NCBI GenBank assembly: GCA_963750715.1
Contig: CAVVRP010000012.1
Location: 496,001 to 560,000, forward strand
DNA: 64,000 bases
DNA from: JAGVSR01 sp963750715
GTDB taxonomy: Bacteria; Pseudomonadota; Alphaproteobacteria; Rhizobiales; Hyphomicrobiaceae
Direction of reading: 5' to 3'
Part shown: positions 55,809-64,000 of the stretch, piece after piece
Numbering within the stretch: the stretch's first letter is position 1
How the letters are laid out: each line of letters begins with the position of its first letter
Notes under the pieces: model-generated
What the model was told of the DNA's origin: nothing
Databases searched by the model: none
The model's input: only the letters and a program-made list of their open reading frames with translations
Made by a program: the position numbers and the translations under genes

Positions 55809-58133
55809 TTGAGCGATTGGTTTTTCAAACAGGGCGGCCGTGACCGCCTGATCAACTGGCTCGGCATCGATTCTGCGATAAATTCGTCGTTCGCAGAAGC
55901 ATGGGCTCGAATCAAGGACTACTGGAACGCAGGCTCCAGCTTTTTCGCCCGTTTCCGCCTTACCGGCTGGAAGCGGCTTGCCAACGAGGCAGCCTCGGAA
56001 TCCTTCACGCTCGCGGCTGGCGGTTTCGTGGTCCTCTATGCCTTGGCGCTGCCTGCGTTCATGGAGTTTGACGAAGGCCGCTTCCTGACAGGCAAGTATG
56101 CGGTCAAGTTTCTCGACAAGGACGGCAACGAGATCGGGAAGCGCGGTATTCTGCACAACGACGCCATTCCGCTGGAAGAGATCCCCGACTCGATGATCAA
56201 GGCCACCCTGGCCACCGAGGACCGGCGCTTCTTCGAACATTTCGGCATCGACATTCTGGGTACCTCGCGGGCACTCATCGAAAACCTTCGCGCCAACGAC
56301 GTCGTGCAGGGCGGATCCTCCCTCACGCAGCAACTCGCCAAGAATCTGTTCCTCTCGTCGGAACGCTCGCTTCAGCGCAAGATCAAGGAGGTCTTCCTCG
56401 CCTTTCTGCTGGAGAGCCGCTTCTCGAAGAGGGAAATCCTGAAACTCTATCTCGACCGGGCCTACATGGGCGGCGGTGCTTTCGGCGTCGAGGCGGCGGC
56501 GCAGTTCTACTTCGGAAAGTCGATCAAGGACGTCAACCTCGCCGAATCCGCCATGCTCGCCGGATTGTACAAGGCGCCCACCAAGTACGCGCCCCACGTC
56601 AACCTGCCGGCAGCGCGGGCGCGCACGAACGAAGTTCTCCAGAACCTCGTCGAGTTCGGCTTCTACACAGCCGCACAGGTGCATGAGGCGAGACTGCATC
56701 CAGCAAAAATCGTCGAAAACCGCGAAACGTCGAGTCCCGACTGGTTCCTCGACTACGCCTTCGAGGAAGTGCAGCGCATTGCCGAGGGCAAAAGCCAGTT
56801 CGTTTTGACGGCGCGGACGACGGTCGAGCTGTCCATGCAGAAGGCTGCGGACGACGTCATGATCCCGTTCATTCAGCAGCGTGGCCGCAGCATGCGCCTC
56901 AATTCCGGTGCGCTTGTCGCCATGGAAACGGACGGTGCCGTTCGCGCCATGGTCGGGGGGCCCGACTACGGCGACAGTCAGTTCAACCGCGCAACCCATG
57001 CCCGCCGGCAGCCCGGCTCCTCGTTCAAGGTCTACGTCTACGCGACCGCACTGGAGAACGGCTACAAACCCGACACCGTGGTGCGCGACAGTTCCCGCGC
57101 ATGCGGAAACTGGCGGCCTTCGAACTACGGCGGAGGAGGAGGAAGCGGATCGCGCCTGCCGTTGTGGATGGCGCTGGCCAAGTCGCTCAACACCGTTGCA
57201 GCGGAACTGTCGTTTGCCGTCGGCCGAGAAAAGGTGATCGAACTGACGAAACGCCTTGGCATCAAAGGCATCCGCAAATCCTGCTCGATGGCGCTCGGCG
57301 ACTACGGCATCACGCCGCTCGAACACACCGGCGGCATCGCGACCTTCGCCAACGGCGGCAAGCTCGCAAAGCCCTACGCGATTCTCGAACTTTTCAACTC
57401 CAAGGGCGAGCTGATCTATTCGCGCCAGCGCGATGAAGGCGAGGCGCCGCAGGTCATCAAGCCGGAAGTCGCCGCCCGCATGAACCAGATGCTGCAGCGT
57501 GTCGTGACCGACGGCACCGCGCAGGCCGCCAAACTCGATTTCACGAACTCGGCAGGCAAGACCGGAACGAGTTCGGGGCCAAACGATATCTGGTTCGTCG
57601 GGTTCACAGGCAAGTACGTCGCCTCAATCTGGTTTGGCAACGACGACAACAAGCCGATGGCACATGGCAACACCGGCGGCCATATCGCCGCACCCATCTG
57701 GCACGACTTCATGGTCGTCGCGCACAAGGACATGAACATCCCAACCATCCCCGGCCTCGAGCCCCATCCGGTGCAGGTGGCCGAGCAACAGCGCCTCGCT
57801 GACCTCAGGCTCAGCGATCCGGAACTCGCCGCCAGCATAAACCCGGATCCGTCGCAAAGTCTGATGCCCGATCCGACGCGCAATGTTCTGCGCCGCATCT
57901 CGGCGGATCTGCGCAAGGCGGCCGGTTTGCCGGAACCGGCCGCGCCCGCCCAGCCGTCGCCCGGCGTGCCGCCAGCGAATGCGCCCGCTCCGACCGCGCC
58001 GCGAACGCCGAACCGGACCGGCAGCCTTTCGCCTGAGACTTCCGGTCAAAGCCCAAATCCGCAGAGCGCCGCGCTGCGACCGACCGGCTGGTCGACGTCC
58101 GCCGGCGCGGCCGGAACCAGAAACGTGCCATGA
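55809..58133 (+). CDS. Penicillin-binding protein 1A-type bifunctional transglycosylase/transpeptidase
   Basis: About 774 aa. A membrane helix (FTLAAGGFVVLYALALPAF) is followed by the GT51 glycosyltransferase domain (ATEDRRFFEHFGID; GGSSLTQQLAKNLFL; RAYMGGGAFGVEAAA). The transpeptidase domain has its Ser in RQPGSSFKVYVY, SLN in AKSLNTV and KTG in SAGKTGTSSGPND. The C-terminal 110 residues are Pro/Ala-rich. No ATG is available: TTG 55809 (MSDWFFKQGG) after AGAGG is preferred, with TTG 55731 as the upstream limit. Its stop overlaps the next ATG by ATGA. Confidence 0.93.
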   Translation: MSDWFFKQGGRDRLINWLGIDSAINSSFAEAWARIKDYWNAGSSFFARFRLTGWKRLANEAASESFTLAAGGFVVLYALALPAFMEFDEGRFLTGKYAVKFLDKDGNEIGKRGILHNDAIPLEEIPDSMIKATLATEDRRFFEHFGIDILGTSRALIENLRANDVVQGGSSLTQQLAKNLFLSSERSLQRKIKEVFLAFLLESRFSKREILKLYLDRAYMGGGAFGVEAAAQFYFGKSIKDVNLAESAMLAGLYKAPTKYAPHVNLPAARARTNEVLQNLVEFGFYTAAQVHEARLHPAKIVENRETSSPDWFLDYAFEEVQRIAEGKSQFVLTARTTVELSMQKAADDVMIPFIQQRGRSMRLNSGALVAMETDGAVRAMVGGPDYGDSQFNRATHARRQPGSSFKVYVYATALENGYKPDTVVRDSSRACGNWRPSNYGGGGGSGSRLPLWMALAKSLNTVAAELSFAVGREKVIELTKRLGIKGIRKSCSMALGDYGITPLEHTGGIATFANGGKLAKPYAILELFNSKGELIYSRQRDEGEAPQVIKPEVAARMNQMLQRVVTDGTAQAAKLDFTNSAGKTGTSSGPNDIWFVGFTGKYVASIWFGNDDNKPMAHGNTGGHIAAPIWHDFMVVAHKDMNIPTIPGLEPHPVQVAEQQRLADLRLSDPELAASINPDPSQSLMPDPTRNVLRRISADLRKAAGLPEPAAPAQPSPGVPPANAPAPTAPRTPNRTGSLSPETSGQSPNPQSAALRPTGWSTSAGAAGTRNVP

Positions 58134-58759
58134 GCTTCCTCGTCCACAGGATCAAGAAGCGCGTGTCGGCTTTCACCGGCCACGTCGCCGACTGGGCGCT
58201 GCTGGCCGGCATCGTGATCTTCGGAGGGCTCGGCTCCAGCTGGTATATGGTCGAAGCAGGCACCGATCTGACCACCCTGCGGGCCGGACCCTGGGTGATG
58301 TGGAAGGCGGCGGCCCGGACGGACGCCGATCCCTACACTCGGGCGCACTTCGCACGCCTCGGAGCGCTGCCGCTCAGCAGCGAAGTCGCAAACACGTTCG
58401 TCGCCCGCACCGATAGCGAGGGGCGCCGCCTTCACTCGTCTTGTGACTACGTCGTTGAAGGTCCGGCCATGACCGCGCACTGGTGGAGCATCGCAGTATT
58501 CGACGCGAGAGGCCGCCTCATACGCAACGCCGCGGATCGGTATGTCTTCACCAGCGACACGGCGGCGATCAGCGCCAACAACAAAGTCACCATCACCCTT
58601 GCCCGTGACTCCCACGCCAGCAATTGGCTGCCGATAGGCGGCGCCGGCCGCCTCGCCCTGGTGATGACGACCATAGAACTCGGCTACGATAGCGCCACCG
58701 AGGAGGACCGCGATCCAGTCAGGATGCTCCCCGAGATCAAGCGCGGGGCGTGCCGATGA
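58130..58759 (+). CDS. DUF1214-type membrane-anchored protein
   Basis: 209 aa. One N-terminal membrane helix (WALLAGIVIFGGLGSSWYM) and a periplasmic beta-rich domain of the DUF1214 kind (DPYTRAHFARLGALPLSSEV; RWWS-like AHWWSIAVFDARG). Coupled by 4-bp overlaps to pbp1A upstream and the DUF1254-type gene downstream, so probably one envelope operon. Function unknown. Confidence 0.8.
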   Translation: MSFLVHRIKKRVSAFTGHVADWALLAGIVIFGGLGSSWYMVEAGTDLTTLRAGPWVMWKAAARTDADPYTRAHFARLGALPLSSEVANTFVARTDSEGRRLHSSCDYVVEGPAMTAHWWSIAVFDARGRLIRNAADRYVFTSDTAAISANNKVTITLARDSHASNWLPIGGAGRLALVMTTIELGYDSATEEDRDPVRMLPEIKRGACR

Positions 58760-59358
58760 TCAGGTTCATCAAGGCTCGCATCGGGGCGTTCAACTGGCGG
58801 CTCGCGGCCACCGCGTTCTTCGCCATCATCATTCTGCACATACTGGCGACGTTTGCCGCACCCCAACTCGTCCGCTCTACAGCCTACAGCCGTCTGGCAT
58901 CGAGCTTGCCTCTCAATCAGATGGTCGTGCTGCCGCCGATCACGCCCGACACGCAGCCCCTTGCCCTTATGGCGCCCGACGCCCGCTATGCCGCCTGCCG
59001 GTTCGATACGTCACGCGGACCCGTTCAACTGACGGCGTCGCTGCCGTCCCCCGGTTGGACGCTCGCGCTATACTTGAAGGACGGTGCCAATTTCTATACG
59101 GCGGTGGCCGAGTCCGGCCGCAGGGTGGACGTATCGCTGCTGCTGGTTTCGGGCGGGGAACAGTTCCCGGGGCTTTCACCGGAAGCGCGCGGCGAACGAA
59201 GCCGCGAGGACGCAACCCTCAAGGTGCCGGCCAAAAACGGTATCGCCGTGCTGCGTGGACCCGAGGCGGGTGCTGCCTATCGGTCGCGCGTCGACAACGA
59301 GTTGCGGCGCGCGTCGTGCAGCGTGCGGCTGGATCCACAACAGGCGGCCAAGCCCTAG
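58756..59358 (+). CDS. DUF1254-type membrane-anchored protein
   Basis: 200 aa from ATG 58756, which overlaps the preceding stop (ATGA). A membrane helix (LAATAFFAIIILHILATF) precedes a periplasmic domain with LLPLNQ-like SLPLNQMVVLPPITP, MAPDARYAACRFDTS and a C-terminal Cys-containing helix. DUF1214 and DUF1254 genes are often paired. Function unknown. It converges on a small minus-strand gene with a 4-bp overlap. Confidence 0.75.
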   Translation: MIRFIKARIGAFNWRLAATAFFAIIILHILATFAAPQLVRSTAYSRLASSLPLNQMVVLPPITPDTQPLALMAPDARYAACRFDTSRGPVQLTASLPSPGWTLALYLKDGANFYTAVAESGRRVDVSLLLVSGGEQFPGLSPEARGERSREDATLKVPAKNGIAVLRGPEAGAAYRSRVDNELRRASCSVRLDPQQAAKP

Positions 59359-59555
59359 TCCTGAAGTTCAAGGCGATCGCGCTTGCGCGACGGCCGTGGT
59401 CGGACGGTCGAGACAGACTGCGAGGCAGCGTCCGTCGGTCGCTCGTATCTTACTCCCGGAAACAGCACGAGTTCGGACTCGCCGTCGATAGAGCGCTTGG
59501 CCCGTGAAGCATTCAGAAACGCAGACTGCGCACGAAACTCCAAGATCGTTGCCAT
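59355..59555 (-). CDS. Small hypothetical protein
   Basis: 66 aa from ATG 59555 (MATILEFRAQSAFLNASRAK). Mixed charge, no signal peptide, no recognised family. Regular codon use and the clean convergent overlap at 59355-59358 support a real gene. The following 175 bp to 59730 show no gene. Confidence 0.5.
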   Translation of the reverse strand: MATILEFRAQSAFLNASRAKRSIDGESELVLFPGVRYERPTDAASQSVSTVRPRPSRKRDRLELQD

Positions 59556-59730
59556 GGTATCCCCCGTTGCGAGTGGTCGTGGCGGGCGTTTCATTCCCTC
59601 GTTTCTATGCGCTAGCTCGAATGAACCGCGCAGGGGAGTATCGTCCGGTTTCGGGTTAACAAAAGGTTAACGCGACCAGGAGCCCGTCCAACAAATCCCG
59701 CCAGACGTTTTCCGGCCACGCTTTGGGGAT

Positions 59731-60084
59731 TTAATGCTGCTCGCGTGCGAGCCAGTCGTCGAGGAAGTGGCGGCCGTCACGCGATTCGATTTCGACGACC
59801 CACAAATCTGTGTCGAAATCTCGCTGCCGTGAGAGGAATGCGTCGGCATCGCAGTCGGGCGCAAATCCGCCCGGCAGACAGCAGCTGAACTGGCGGTCAA
59901 GCTCCAGACCAACCAATCCTGCGGGCGCAGGCCCATAAATCGCAGACGTTCCGTCAAGACGATTAACCCGCACGAAGATGGCGCCGGCGTCGTCGTCGCC
60001 GTGGTGGACGACGGCAGCGGCCACACCAGACGACATGCATCGGCGGACGTAGGCCTTGACCCAGATGCTCGATCGCAATCTCAT
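59731..60084 (-). CDS. DUF1491 family protein
   Basis: 117 aa with the family N-terminus MRLRSSIWVKAYVRRC and the DDDAGAIFVRVNRLDG and WVVEIESRDGRHFL segments. Soluble, cytoplasmic, alphaproteobacterial; function not known. It follows the peptidoglycan-binding protein gene at 42 bp on the same strand. Confidence 0.85.
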   Translation of the reverse strand: MRLRSSIWVKAYVRRCMSSGVAAAVVHHGDDDAGAIFVRVNRLDGTSAIYGPAPAGLVGLELDRQFSCCLPGGFAPDCDADAFLSRQRDFDTDLWVVEIESRDGRHFLDDWLAREQH

Positions 60085-60126
60085 GGCAGCGTGATGGGGG
60101 AAACCGCGGCGGCTGTCCAGTCGCGG

Positions 60127-60813
60127 CTAGGTGCGGCCGGTCATCCGCACCAGCCGTGCCACGAGCTGTCCGGAAATGCGGCCGCTATCGTTGAGCCCTT
60201 GCTGAGCTTCGAACTCACGTATCGCGCGAACCGTGCTCTCGTTGAGCCGGCCGTCGGGCTTGCCTACGGGATAGCCGAGCTTGGCGAGGGAAGTCTGCAC
60301 CGTGCGGATCACCTCTGCAGCCCGCGGGCCGGGCCCTTCCGCCGATTTCACATCAGAGTCGGTGGTGCCCAGAAGGATAACCTGCAGCAGGCGCTCGCTG
60401 GCTTCACCCGTCAGCGCCAACCCATGGTCCGTCTCGAAGGCCATGATTGCGGCCCGCGTGACGATCCCGGCCACCCCATCGGAAGCGCCGGCCTCATAGC
60501 CACGCGCCTGCAATTCGCGCTGTATCGCGCGGGTCAGTTCGACCAGACCGGACGCAGACGTACGCGACCCCAGGCTGGACGGTTCCAAAGCCGAAGTCAC
60601 AATGGGGGCGGCAACATGCAGCCGCCCACCGTCCGAAGGCTGGCCCACTGCATCTTCGTTTGTGAGCGTTCCGGAGATCTGAGCCGGCGCGCTTTGCATG
60701 AGGGACGCCCGGCCGCTAATTGGTTGCCCGATCATCAGGTTGCCGGCAAGCACGATCGTCAAGCCGCAGAACAGGGCAAGCGCGCACCTGAACCATCCCA
60801 CCGACATGCCCAT
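60127..60813 (-). CDS. Peptidoglycan-binding domain protein
   Basis: About 228 aa from ATG 60813 (MGMSVGWFRCALALF), though TTG 60846 is possible. An N-terminal signal/anchor helix precedes a low-complexity linker and two peptidoglycan-binding repeats (IQRELQARGYEAGASDG ... TRAAIMAFETDHGL; VQTSLAKLGYPVGKPDG ... TVRAIREFEAQQGL). Envelope anchoring is likely. It probably shares a transcript with the DUF1491 gene. Confidence 0.8.
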   Translation of the reverse strand: MGMSVGWFRCALALFCGLTIVLAGNLMIGQPISGRASLMQSAPAQISGTLTNEDAVGQPSDGGRLHVAAPIVTSALEPSSLGSRTSASGLVELTRAIQRELQARGYEAGASDGVAGIVTRAAIMAFETDHGLALTGEASERLLQVILLGTTDSDVKSAEGPGPRAAEVIRTVQTSLAKLGYPVGKPDGRLNESTVRAIREFEAQQGLNDSGRISGQLVARLVRMTGRT

Positions 60814-61033
60814 GCTTGCCACCCGCGCGCCTCGACCTGCACCCAATCGGCCGCATTATGTAAACCGGATGTTAATGCAGCATTAACCTCAGCATGCGGG
60901 AAGGAAGCCAGAGGCGGGATGTGTAAAATTTGACGCAGTTTTTCGAGTGCCTGATCCCGCTTCTTTCAGATTTTTGCCGTAACGTTGATAGTGTCTCGCG
61001 AGGGCATTCGGCCCTCCGTCTCCGGCGTTCGCA

Positions 61034-61402
61034 ATGTCCTTGATCAGAACAGCTCTGGTGCTCTCGATCGGCATAGCCGTCCTGCCCTCCGACAAGGAGA
61101 GCCAAGCGCGGATGTACGAGCAGGCGTCCGCGGCCGCCAATTGGACGCGCACCTATTGCGATCGCAATCCCGCGCACTGCGACAGCGCCGCGGTCGTATG
61201 GTCGGCGTTCGTGGAAAAGGCGAAGTTTGCCGGGCAGCTTGCATACGATCTCGCGCTGCGCAGCATGGCCCAGGAACACGGCCTGACCTCGCCTGCCTCC
61301 TTCGCTCCAAACCAGCCGACCGCCGTTCCGCCGCAGGGCACGCTGACGCCGGCCGATCTCGCGCCGTCATGGCGCGGCACGCCCGCTCGCCAGAAAATCT
61401 GA
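61034..61402 (+). CDS. DUF5330-type small exported protein
   Basis: 122 aa, N-terminal hydrophobic segment (MSLIRTALVLSIGIAVLPSD) and a helical core with CDRNPAHCDSAAVVWSAF, typical of DUF5330 proteins found in Hyphomicrobiales. Function unknown. SufE is encoded 126 bp downstream. Confidence 0.75.
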   Translation: MSLIRTALVLSIGIAVLPSDKESQARMYEQASAAANWTRTYCDRNPAHCDSAAVVWSAFVEKAKFAGQLAYDLALRSMAQEHGLTSPASFAPNQPTAVPPQGTLTPADLAPSWRGTPARQKI

Positions 61403-61527
61403 GCTACTATTGATGCCTTGAAGCGGCTTGCTGCCGCTTGCCCACGTTGCCCCACTTGCCGGGCTTGATCGATCCTGCCTATGTCATAATGATTCGCAGG
61501 CGAAGCCTGGAACACAAGGCCCGAAAG

Positions 61528-61971
61528 ATGACTTTTGCCGACATTCGCGCCGACTTCGAACTCCTTGACGACTGGGAGGACCGCTACCGATATCTCATCG
61601 AGCTCGGCCGCAATCTGCCGCCTCTGGAACCCAACCTGAAGACAGACGCCAACAAGGTGCGCGGCTGCACGAGTCAGGTCTGGCTTGCGACGAGCGTCAG
61701 GCCCGGCAAGGGCCCACCTGTGCTTCACTTCGACGGTGACAGCGATGCACACATCGTGCGCGGCCTCGTCGCACTGCTGTTCGCGTTGTATCAGGACCAG
61801 CCCCCGGCGGACATCCTCGCCGTCGACGCCGCCAAGGAACTCGTCGAGCTTGGCCTCAAGGACCACCTTTCCCCGCAGCGCTCCAACGGTCTCTCGTCGA
61901 TGGTGGAGCGCATCAAGGTCGATGCGCGCGCGGCGCTGGCGGCGACCGGTGGAACGGAACTACGGCAGTAG
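61528..61971 (+). CDS. sufE: SufE family cysteine-desulfurase partner
   Basis: 147 aa from ATG 61528 (MTFADIRADFELLDDWEDRY). The sulfur-accepting Cys is in KVRGCTSQVWL near residue 52. SufE takes sulfur from SufS for iron-sulfur cluster assembly. No other suf genes are in the window, which is common for this stand-alone copy in rhizobia. Confidence 0.92.
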   Translation: MTFADIRADFELLDDWEDRYRYLIELGRNLPPLEPNLKTDANKVRGCTSQVWLATSVRPGKGPPVLHFDGDSDAHIVRGLVALLFALYQDQPPADILAVDAAKELVELGLKDHLSPQRSNGLSSMVERIKVDARAALAATGGTELRQ

Positions 61972-62435
61972 GCGCGGCGCACTGTATCCGAAGCAGGCTG
62001 AAGCGACGGCCTCAATCGCCGACACGATTGGCGCATCCTCCGGTCATCGACCGGAGGCTTGGGCGAACTGTACATGGCGAAGTCCTCTGGTGCGGTGGCG
62101 CCGCGGCGCCAGCCATCGAAGAAGTTCAGGTCGTCGCGCATGTCTTCGATGCGACTGCAGACGTGGGCCACGGCGGTACGGTCCCGCCCGAACAGATTGC
62201 CGGCCTCGATCATCGACATCCCGCACGCGATGCGAGCAAGATACATGCAGACCTGCCGGGCCTGGGCCACGGGCGCGCAGCCTCGCGTCTCGCCACTGAG
62301 CGCTGTCAGGTCTATTGCGAAGACCTGCGAGACAGCCGAGATCGCCAGACGGATGACCGCAGTTCCGGCACGGCTTATCTCAACGACGGGTGCCCAAGCC
62401 CATCTTTTTCGCAAGATCTGAACGGGCACGCGCAT
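61791..62435 (-). CDS. DnaA C-terminal-domain-like helix-turn-helix protein
   Basis: The supported part (about 62,110-62,400) reads AVSQVFAIDLTALSG and ARQVCMYLARIACGMSMIEAG, then LFGRDRTAVAHVCSRIEDMRDD. This is the DnaA domain IV type helix-turn-helix seen in small alphaproteobacterial proteins beside MucR. The start is uncertain (ATG 62435 lies inside mucR). Beyond RDDLNFFDGWRRG the frame runs 180 bp antisense into sufE with no homology, and a strong hairpin lies at 62037-62057, so the real end is probably near there. Confidence 0.6.
   Translation of the reverse strand: MRVPVQILRKRWAWAPVVEISRAGTAVIRLAISAVSQVFAIDLTALSGETRGCAPVAQARQVCMYLARIACGMSMIEAGNLFGRDRTAVAHVCSRIEDMRDDLNFFDGWRRGATAPEDFAMYSSPKPPVDDRRMRQSCRRLRPSLQPASDTVRRAYCRSSVPPVAASAARASTLMRSTIDERPLERCGERWSLRPSSTSSLAASTARMSAGGWS
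62037..62057. repeat. Perfect 9-bp hairpin between sufE and the DnaA-like gene
   Basis: CCTCCGGTC-ATC-GACCGGAGG. No T run follows on either strand. It could act as a bidirectional attenuating structure for the convergent genes. Confidence 0.5.
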
Positions 62436-62781
62436 AGTTCGGCGCGACCATCGGATAGTCGTGCGGAAGACCCCACTTGTCACGATACTCTTCCGGAGAC
62501 AGGTTGTAGTGGGTTCGCAGGTGTCGTTTCAGCGACTTGAACTTCTTCCCGTCTTCCAGACACACAATATGATCGGGCATGACCGACTTCTTGACCGGCA
62601 CCTTGGGACGCAGTTCCTCACGGTCGGGCGGCGGCGCGGAGCCAGTCGCCCGGCTCAAGGCAGCATGCGTGTCGCTGATAAGTTGCGGGATCTCACTTGC
62701 TCCGATGGTGTTGTTGCTTACGTAAGCGGACACGATCTTGGCGGTCAGCTCCACGAGCCCTGGCGGTGTAGCATCGTCCAT
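62380..62781 (-). CDS. mucR: MucR/Ros-family C2H2 zinc-finger transcriptional regulator
   Basis: 133 aa. The zinc finger is C-x2-like HIVCLEDGKKFKSLKRHLRTH followed by the conserved YNLSPEEYRDKWGLP DNA-binding part. MucR/Ros proteins are global regulators of alphaproteobacteria (surface polysaccharides, motility, virulence or symbiosis). The N-terminal half carries the LTAKIVSAYVSNN oligomerisation region. The first Cys of the C2H2 set shown is isolated (VCLED), as in MucR-type variants with fewer canonical ligands. Confidence 0.92.
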   Translation of the reverse strand: MDDATPPGLVELTAKIVSAYVSNNTIGASEIPQLISDTHAALSRATGSAPPPDREELRPKVPVKKSVMPDHIVCLEDGKKFKSLKRHLRTHYNLSPEEYRDKWGLPHDYPMVAPNYARARSDLAKKMGLGTRR

Positions 62782-62902
62782 GATTTCGCACCCTTTCGCG
62801 CCGCTTATCGATGCCCGAAGTTAGATCCTGCCAAGGCGCCTAAGTTTAGCTCGAATTTTTGTTAACTTTTTCCAAGCCGACCCTGAAGCTCACCTTCGGA
62901 TC

Positions 62903-63070
62903 CTAATGCTGAACGGCATCAGGCCCTGTGTTTTCACTTGAACAATAGCCAGCATCAGCTGTCAATTGCGGCGATGTACTAAAAATCTTATTCAGTAACT
63001 GTAATTGCCGCTCCGAATCACTCACCTTTGTCTGCGAAGCAGCGATAATATATTGAACCAGAAGGCTTTC
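62903..63070 (-). pseudogene. Transposase fragment (IS1182-like)
   Basis: About 55 codons reading VQYIIAASQTKVSDSERQLQ, then LLNKI and PQLTADAGYCSSENTG, resemble the central DDE region of IS1182-group transposases. The match starts and stops abruptly, and local base composition is more AT-rich than its surroundings. No terminal repeats are seen in 62,782-63,295. A remnant, not an active element. Confidence 0.5.
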
Positions 63071-63295
63071 CGGGCTCGCGCCAGGCTTGGAAGCAGTTGC
63101 CGGCCCCGGGTCTTGGCATCCTTTTCCGATCAAGATCCAGCAGGTGATCTTCGTGGAACCGGGAGCGTATCGCTTCATTGTCCGCACCCGCCAAGCCGCC
63201 TTGCAGTTGCGCGCCCGCCGGACTACGCCGACAGTCCGCGGGAAAGCCTGGGATTCACCCCGAACGCGACCGGCATTCAATCAATAGGAGACCGA

Positions 63296-64000
63296 ATGAG
63301 CGTGAAGCCCGGCAGCACACCGCCCATCGCAGCCAAGCGACCGCGCACCGCGCACCATCACGGCCAGACGCTGGTCGATGATTACGCCTGGCTGCGCGCC
63401 GACAACTGGCAGGAGGTGATGCGCGATCCTACCGCGCTCGACGCAGAGATCCGCGCCTACCTCGAAGCCGAGAACGCCTATACCGAGGCAATGCTCGCCG
63501 ATACCCGCCCGCTCCAGAACCTCCTGTTTGAGGAAATGAAAGCCCGGCTGAAGCAGGACGATCAGACTGTGCCCACGCCCGACGGGCCGTTCGCCTATTA
63601 CTCCGCATATGTGCCGGGCGGCCAGTACGCGCGACTTTGCCGGCAGGATCGCAACGGCGGCATTGACGCCGTGCTCCTCGACGGAAACGTCGAGGCTTTG
63701 GGCAAGGCCTACTGGGATCTGGGCGGGGCCTCCCACAGCCCCGACCACAAGTTGCTTGCCTACGCCACGGACGACAAGGGATCTGAACTCTACACCATCA
63801 GGTTCCGCAACCTGGCGACGGGGCGCGATCTCGACGAAGCGATCGAGGGTGCGCGCGGCGACGCCATTTGGTCGGCCGACAGTCGCACCATTTACTACGT
63901 CAAGGTCGACGAGAACCTGCGTCCGCTCACCGTATGGCGCCACATCGGCGGCACACCGGTCGCAAGCGACAAACTCGTCTTCGAAGAAAAGGACGCGGGC
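63296..64000 (+). CDS. ptrB: Oligopeptidase B (S9 prolyl-oligopeptidase family), N-terminal part, cut by window edge
   Basis: 235 codons open to the window end, starting MSVKPGSTPPIAAKRPRTAH at ATG 63296 after TAGGAG. The DDYAWLRADNWQEVMRDP segment, EIRAYLEAENAY and the beta-propeller beginning (GPFAYYSAYVPGGQY; WDLGGASHSPDHKLLAYATD) are characteristic of oligopeptidase B, which cleaves small peptides after basic residues. The catalytic Ser/Asp/His domain is beyond the window. Confidence 0.9.
   Translation, partial: MSVKPGSTPPIAAKRPRTAHHHGQTLVDDYAWLRADNWQEVMRDPTALDAEIRAYLEAENAYTEAMLADTRPLQNLLFEEMKARLKQDDQTVPTPDGPFAYYSAYVPGGQYARLCRQDRNGGIDAVLLDGNVEALGKAYWDLGGASHSPDHKLLAYATDDKGSELYTIRFRNLATGRDLDEAIEGARGDAIWSADSRTIYYVKVDENLRPLTVWRHIGGTPVASDKLVFEEKDAG

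Noticed and set aside
55587..57326. 579-codon open frame on the minus strand opposite the PBP1A gene
   Set aside because: Antisense to a gene with all catalytic motifs; no recognisable protein features.

Overview
The window is GC-rich, densely coding DNA from an alphaproteobacterium, almost certainly a member of the Hyphomicrobiales (Rhizobiales). Three things point there: a MucR/Ros zinc-finger regulator beside a DnaA-C-terminal-like protein, SufE and a DUF5330 protein; a DUF1491 protein; and the conserved string (small exported protein)-response regulator-kinase-cycHJKL(ccmIEFH)-degP-response regulator-kinase-glnE. No rRNA, tRNA, CRISPR array or complete mobile element was seen.

Region 1 (1-32,057) is mostly amine catabolism. 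A minus-strand operon encodes a YdcSTUV-type putrescine/polyamine ABC importer followed by an aldehyde dehydrogenase that is cut by the window edge. A TetR-type regulator separates it from a plus-strand operon for putrescine breakdown: putrescine-pyruvate aminotransferase, PuuD, PuuA, PuuC and GabD. An Lrp-type regulator and alanine dehydrogenase follow; the latter can turn alanine made by pyruvate-dependent aminotransferases back into pyruvate. After an unrelated methionine-cycle block come minus-strand genes for a 4-aminobutyrate aminotransferase (frameshifted), an omega-amino acid:pyruvate aminotransferase, methylmalonate-semialdehyde dehydrogenase and agmatinase. Glutaryl-CoA dehydrogenase is divergent from a PuuR-like regulator, and ethanolamine ammonia-lyase (eutBC) closes the region. 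Together these enzymes could cover C2 to C5 amines and omega-amino acids.

Inside region 1, 14,763-20,580 holds the methionine/SAM-cycle operon sahR-metF-metH, with metH split into two genes. A promoter with a perfect 7-bp inverted repeat between its -35 and -10 elements precedes sahR.

Region 2 (32,310-38,074) carries aminopeptidase N, a histidine kinase with a degenerate ATPase domain, and an ECF sigma / membrane protein / periplasmic metal-sensor-like cassette.

Region 3 (38,223-53,827) is all minus strand except one protease. It holds glnE, a two-component pair, DegP, the ccmIEFH cytochrome c maturation genes, a glycine-zipper lipoprotein, and a FeuPQ/PhoPQ-like pair with a small exported protein upstream.

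Region 4 (53,830-64,000) starts with a decayed phage-type endolysin and an AT-rich gap. It continues with a YcgN-type protein, PBP1A with two small membrane proteins (DUF1214/DUF1254 type), several small envelope proteins, SufE, MucR, a transposase scrap and the start of oligopeptidase B.

Three conserved genes (gabT, glnE, ccmF) each carry what looks like a single extra base, all of the same sign. This could be real decay but looks more like sequence error and should be checked against reads first.
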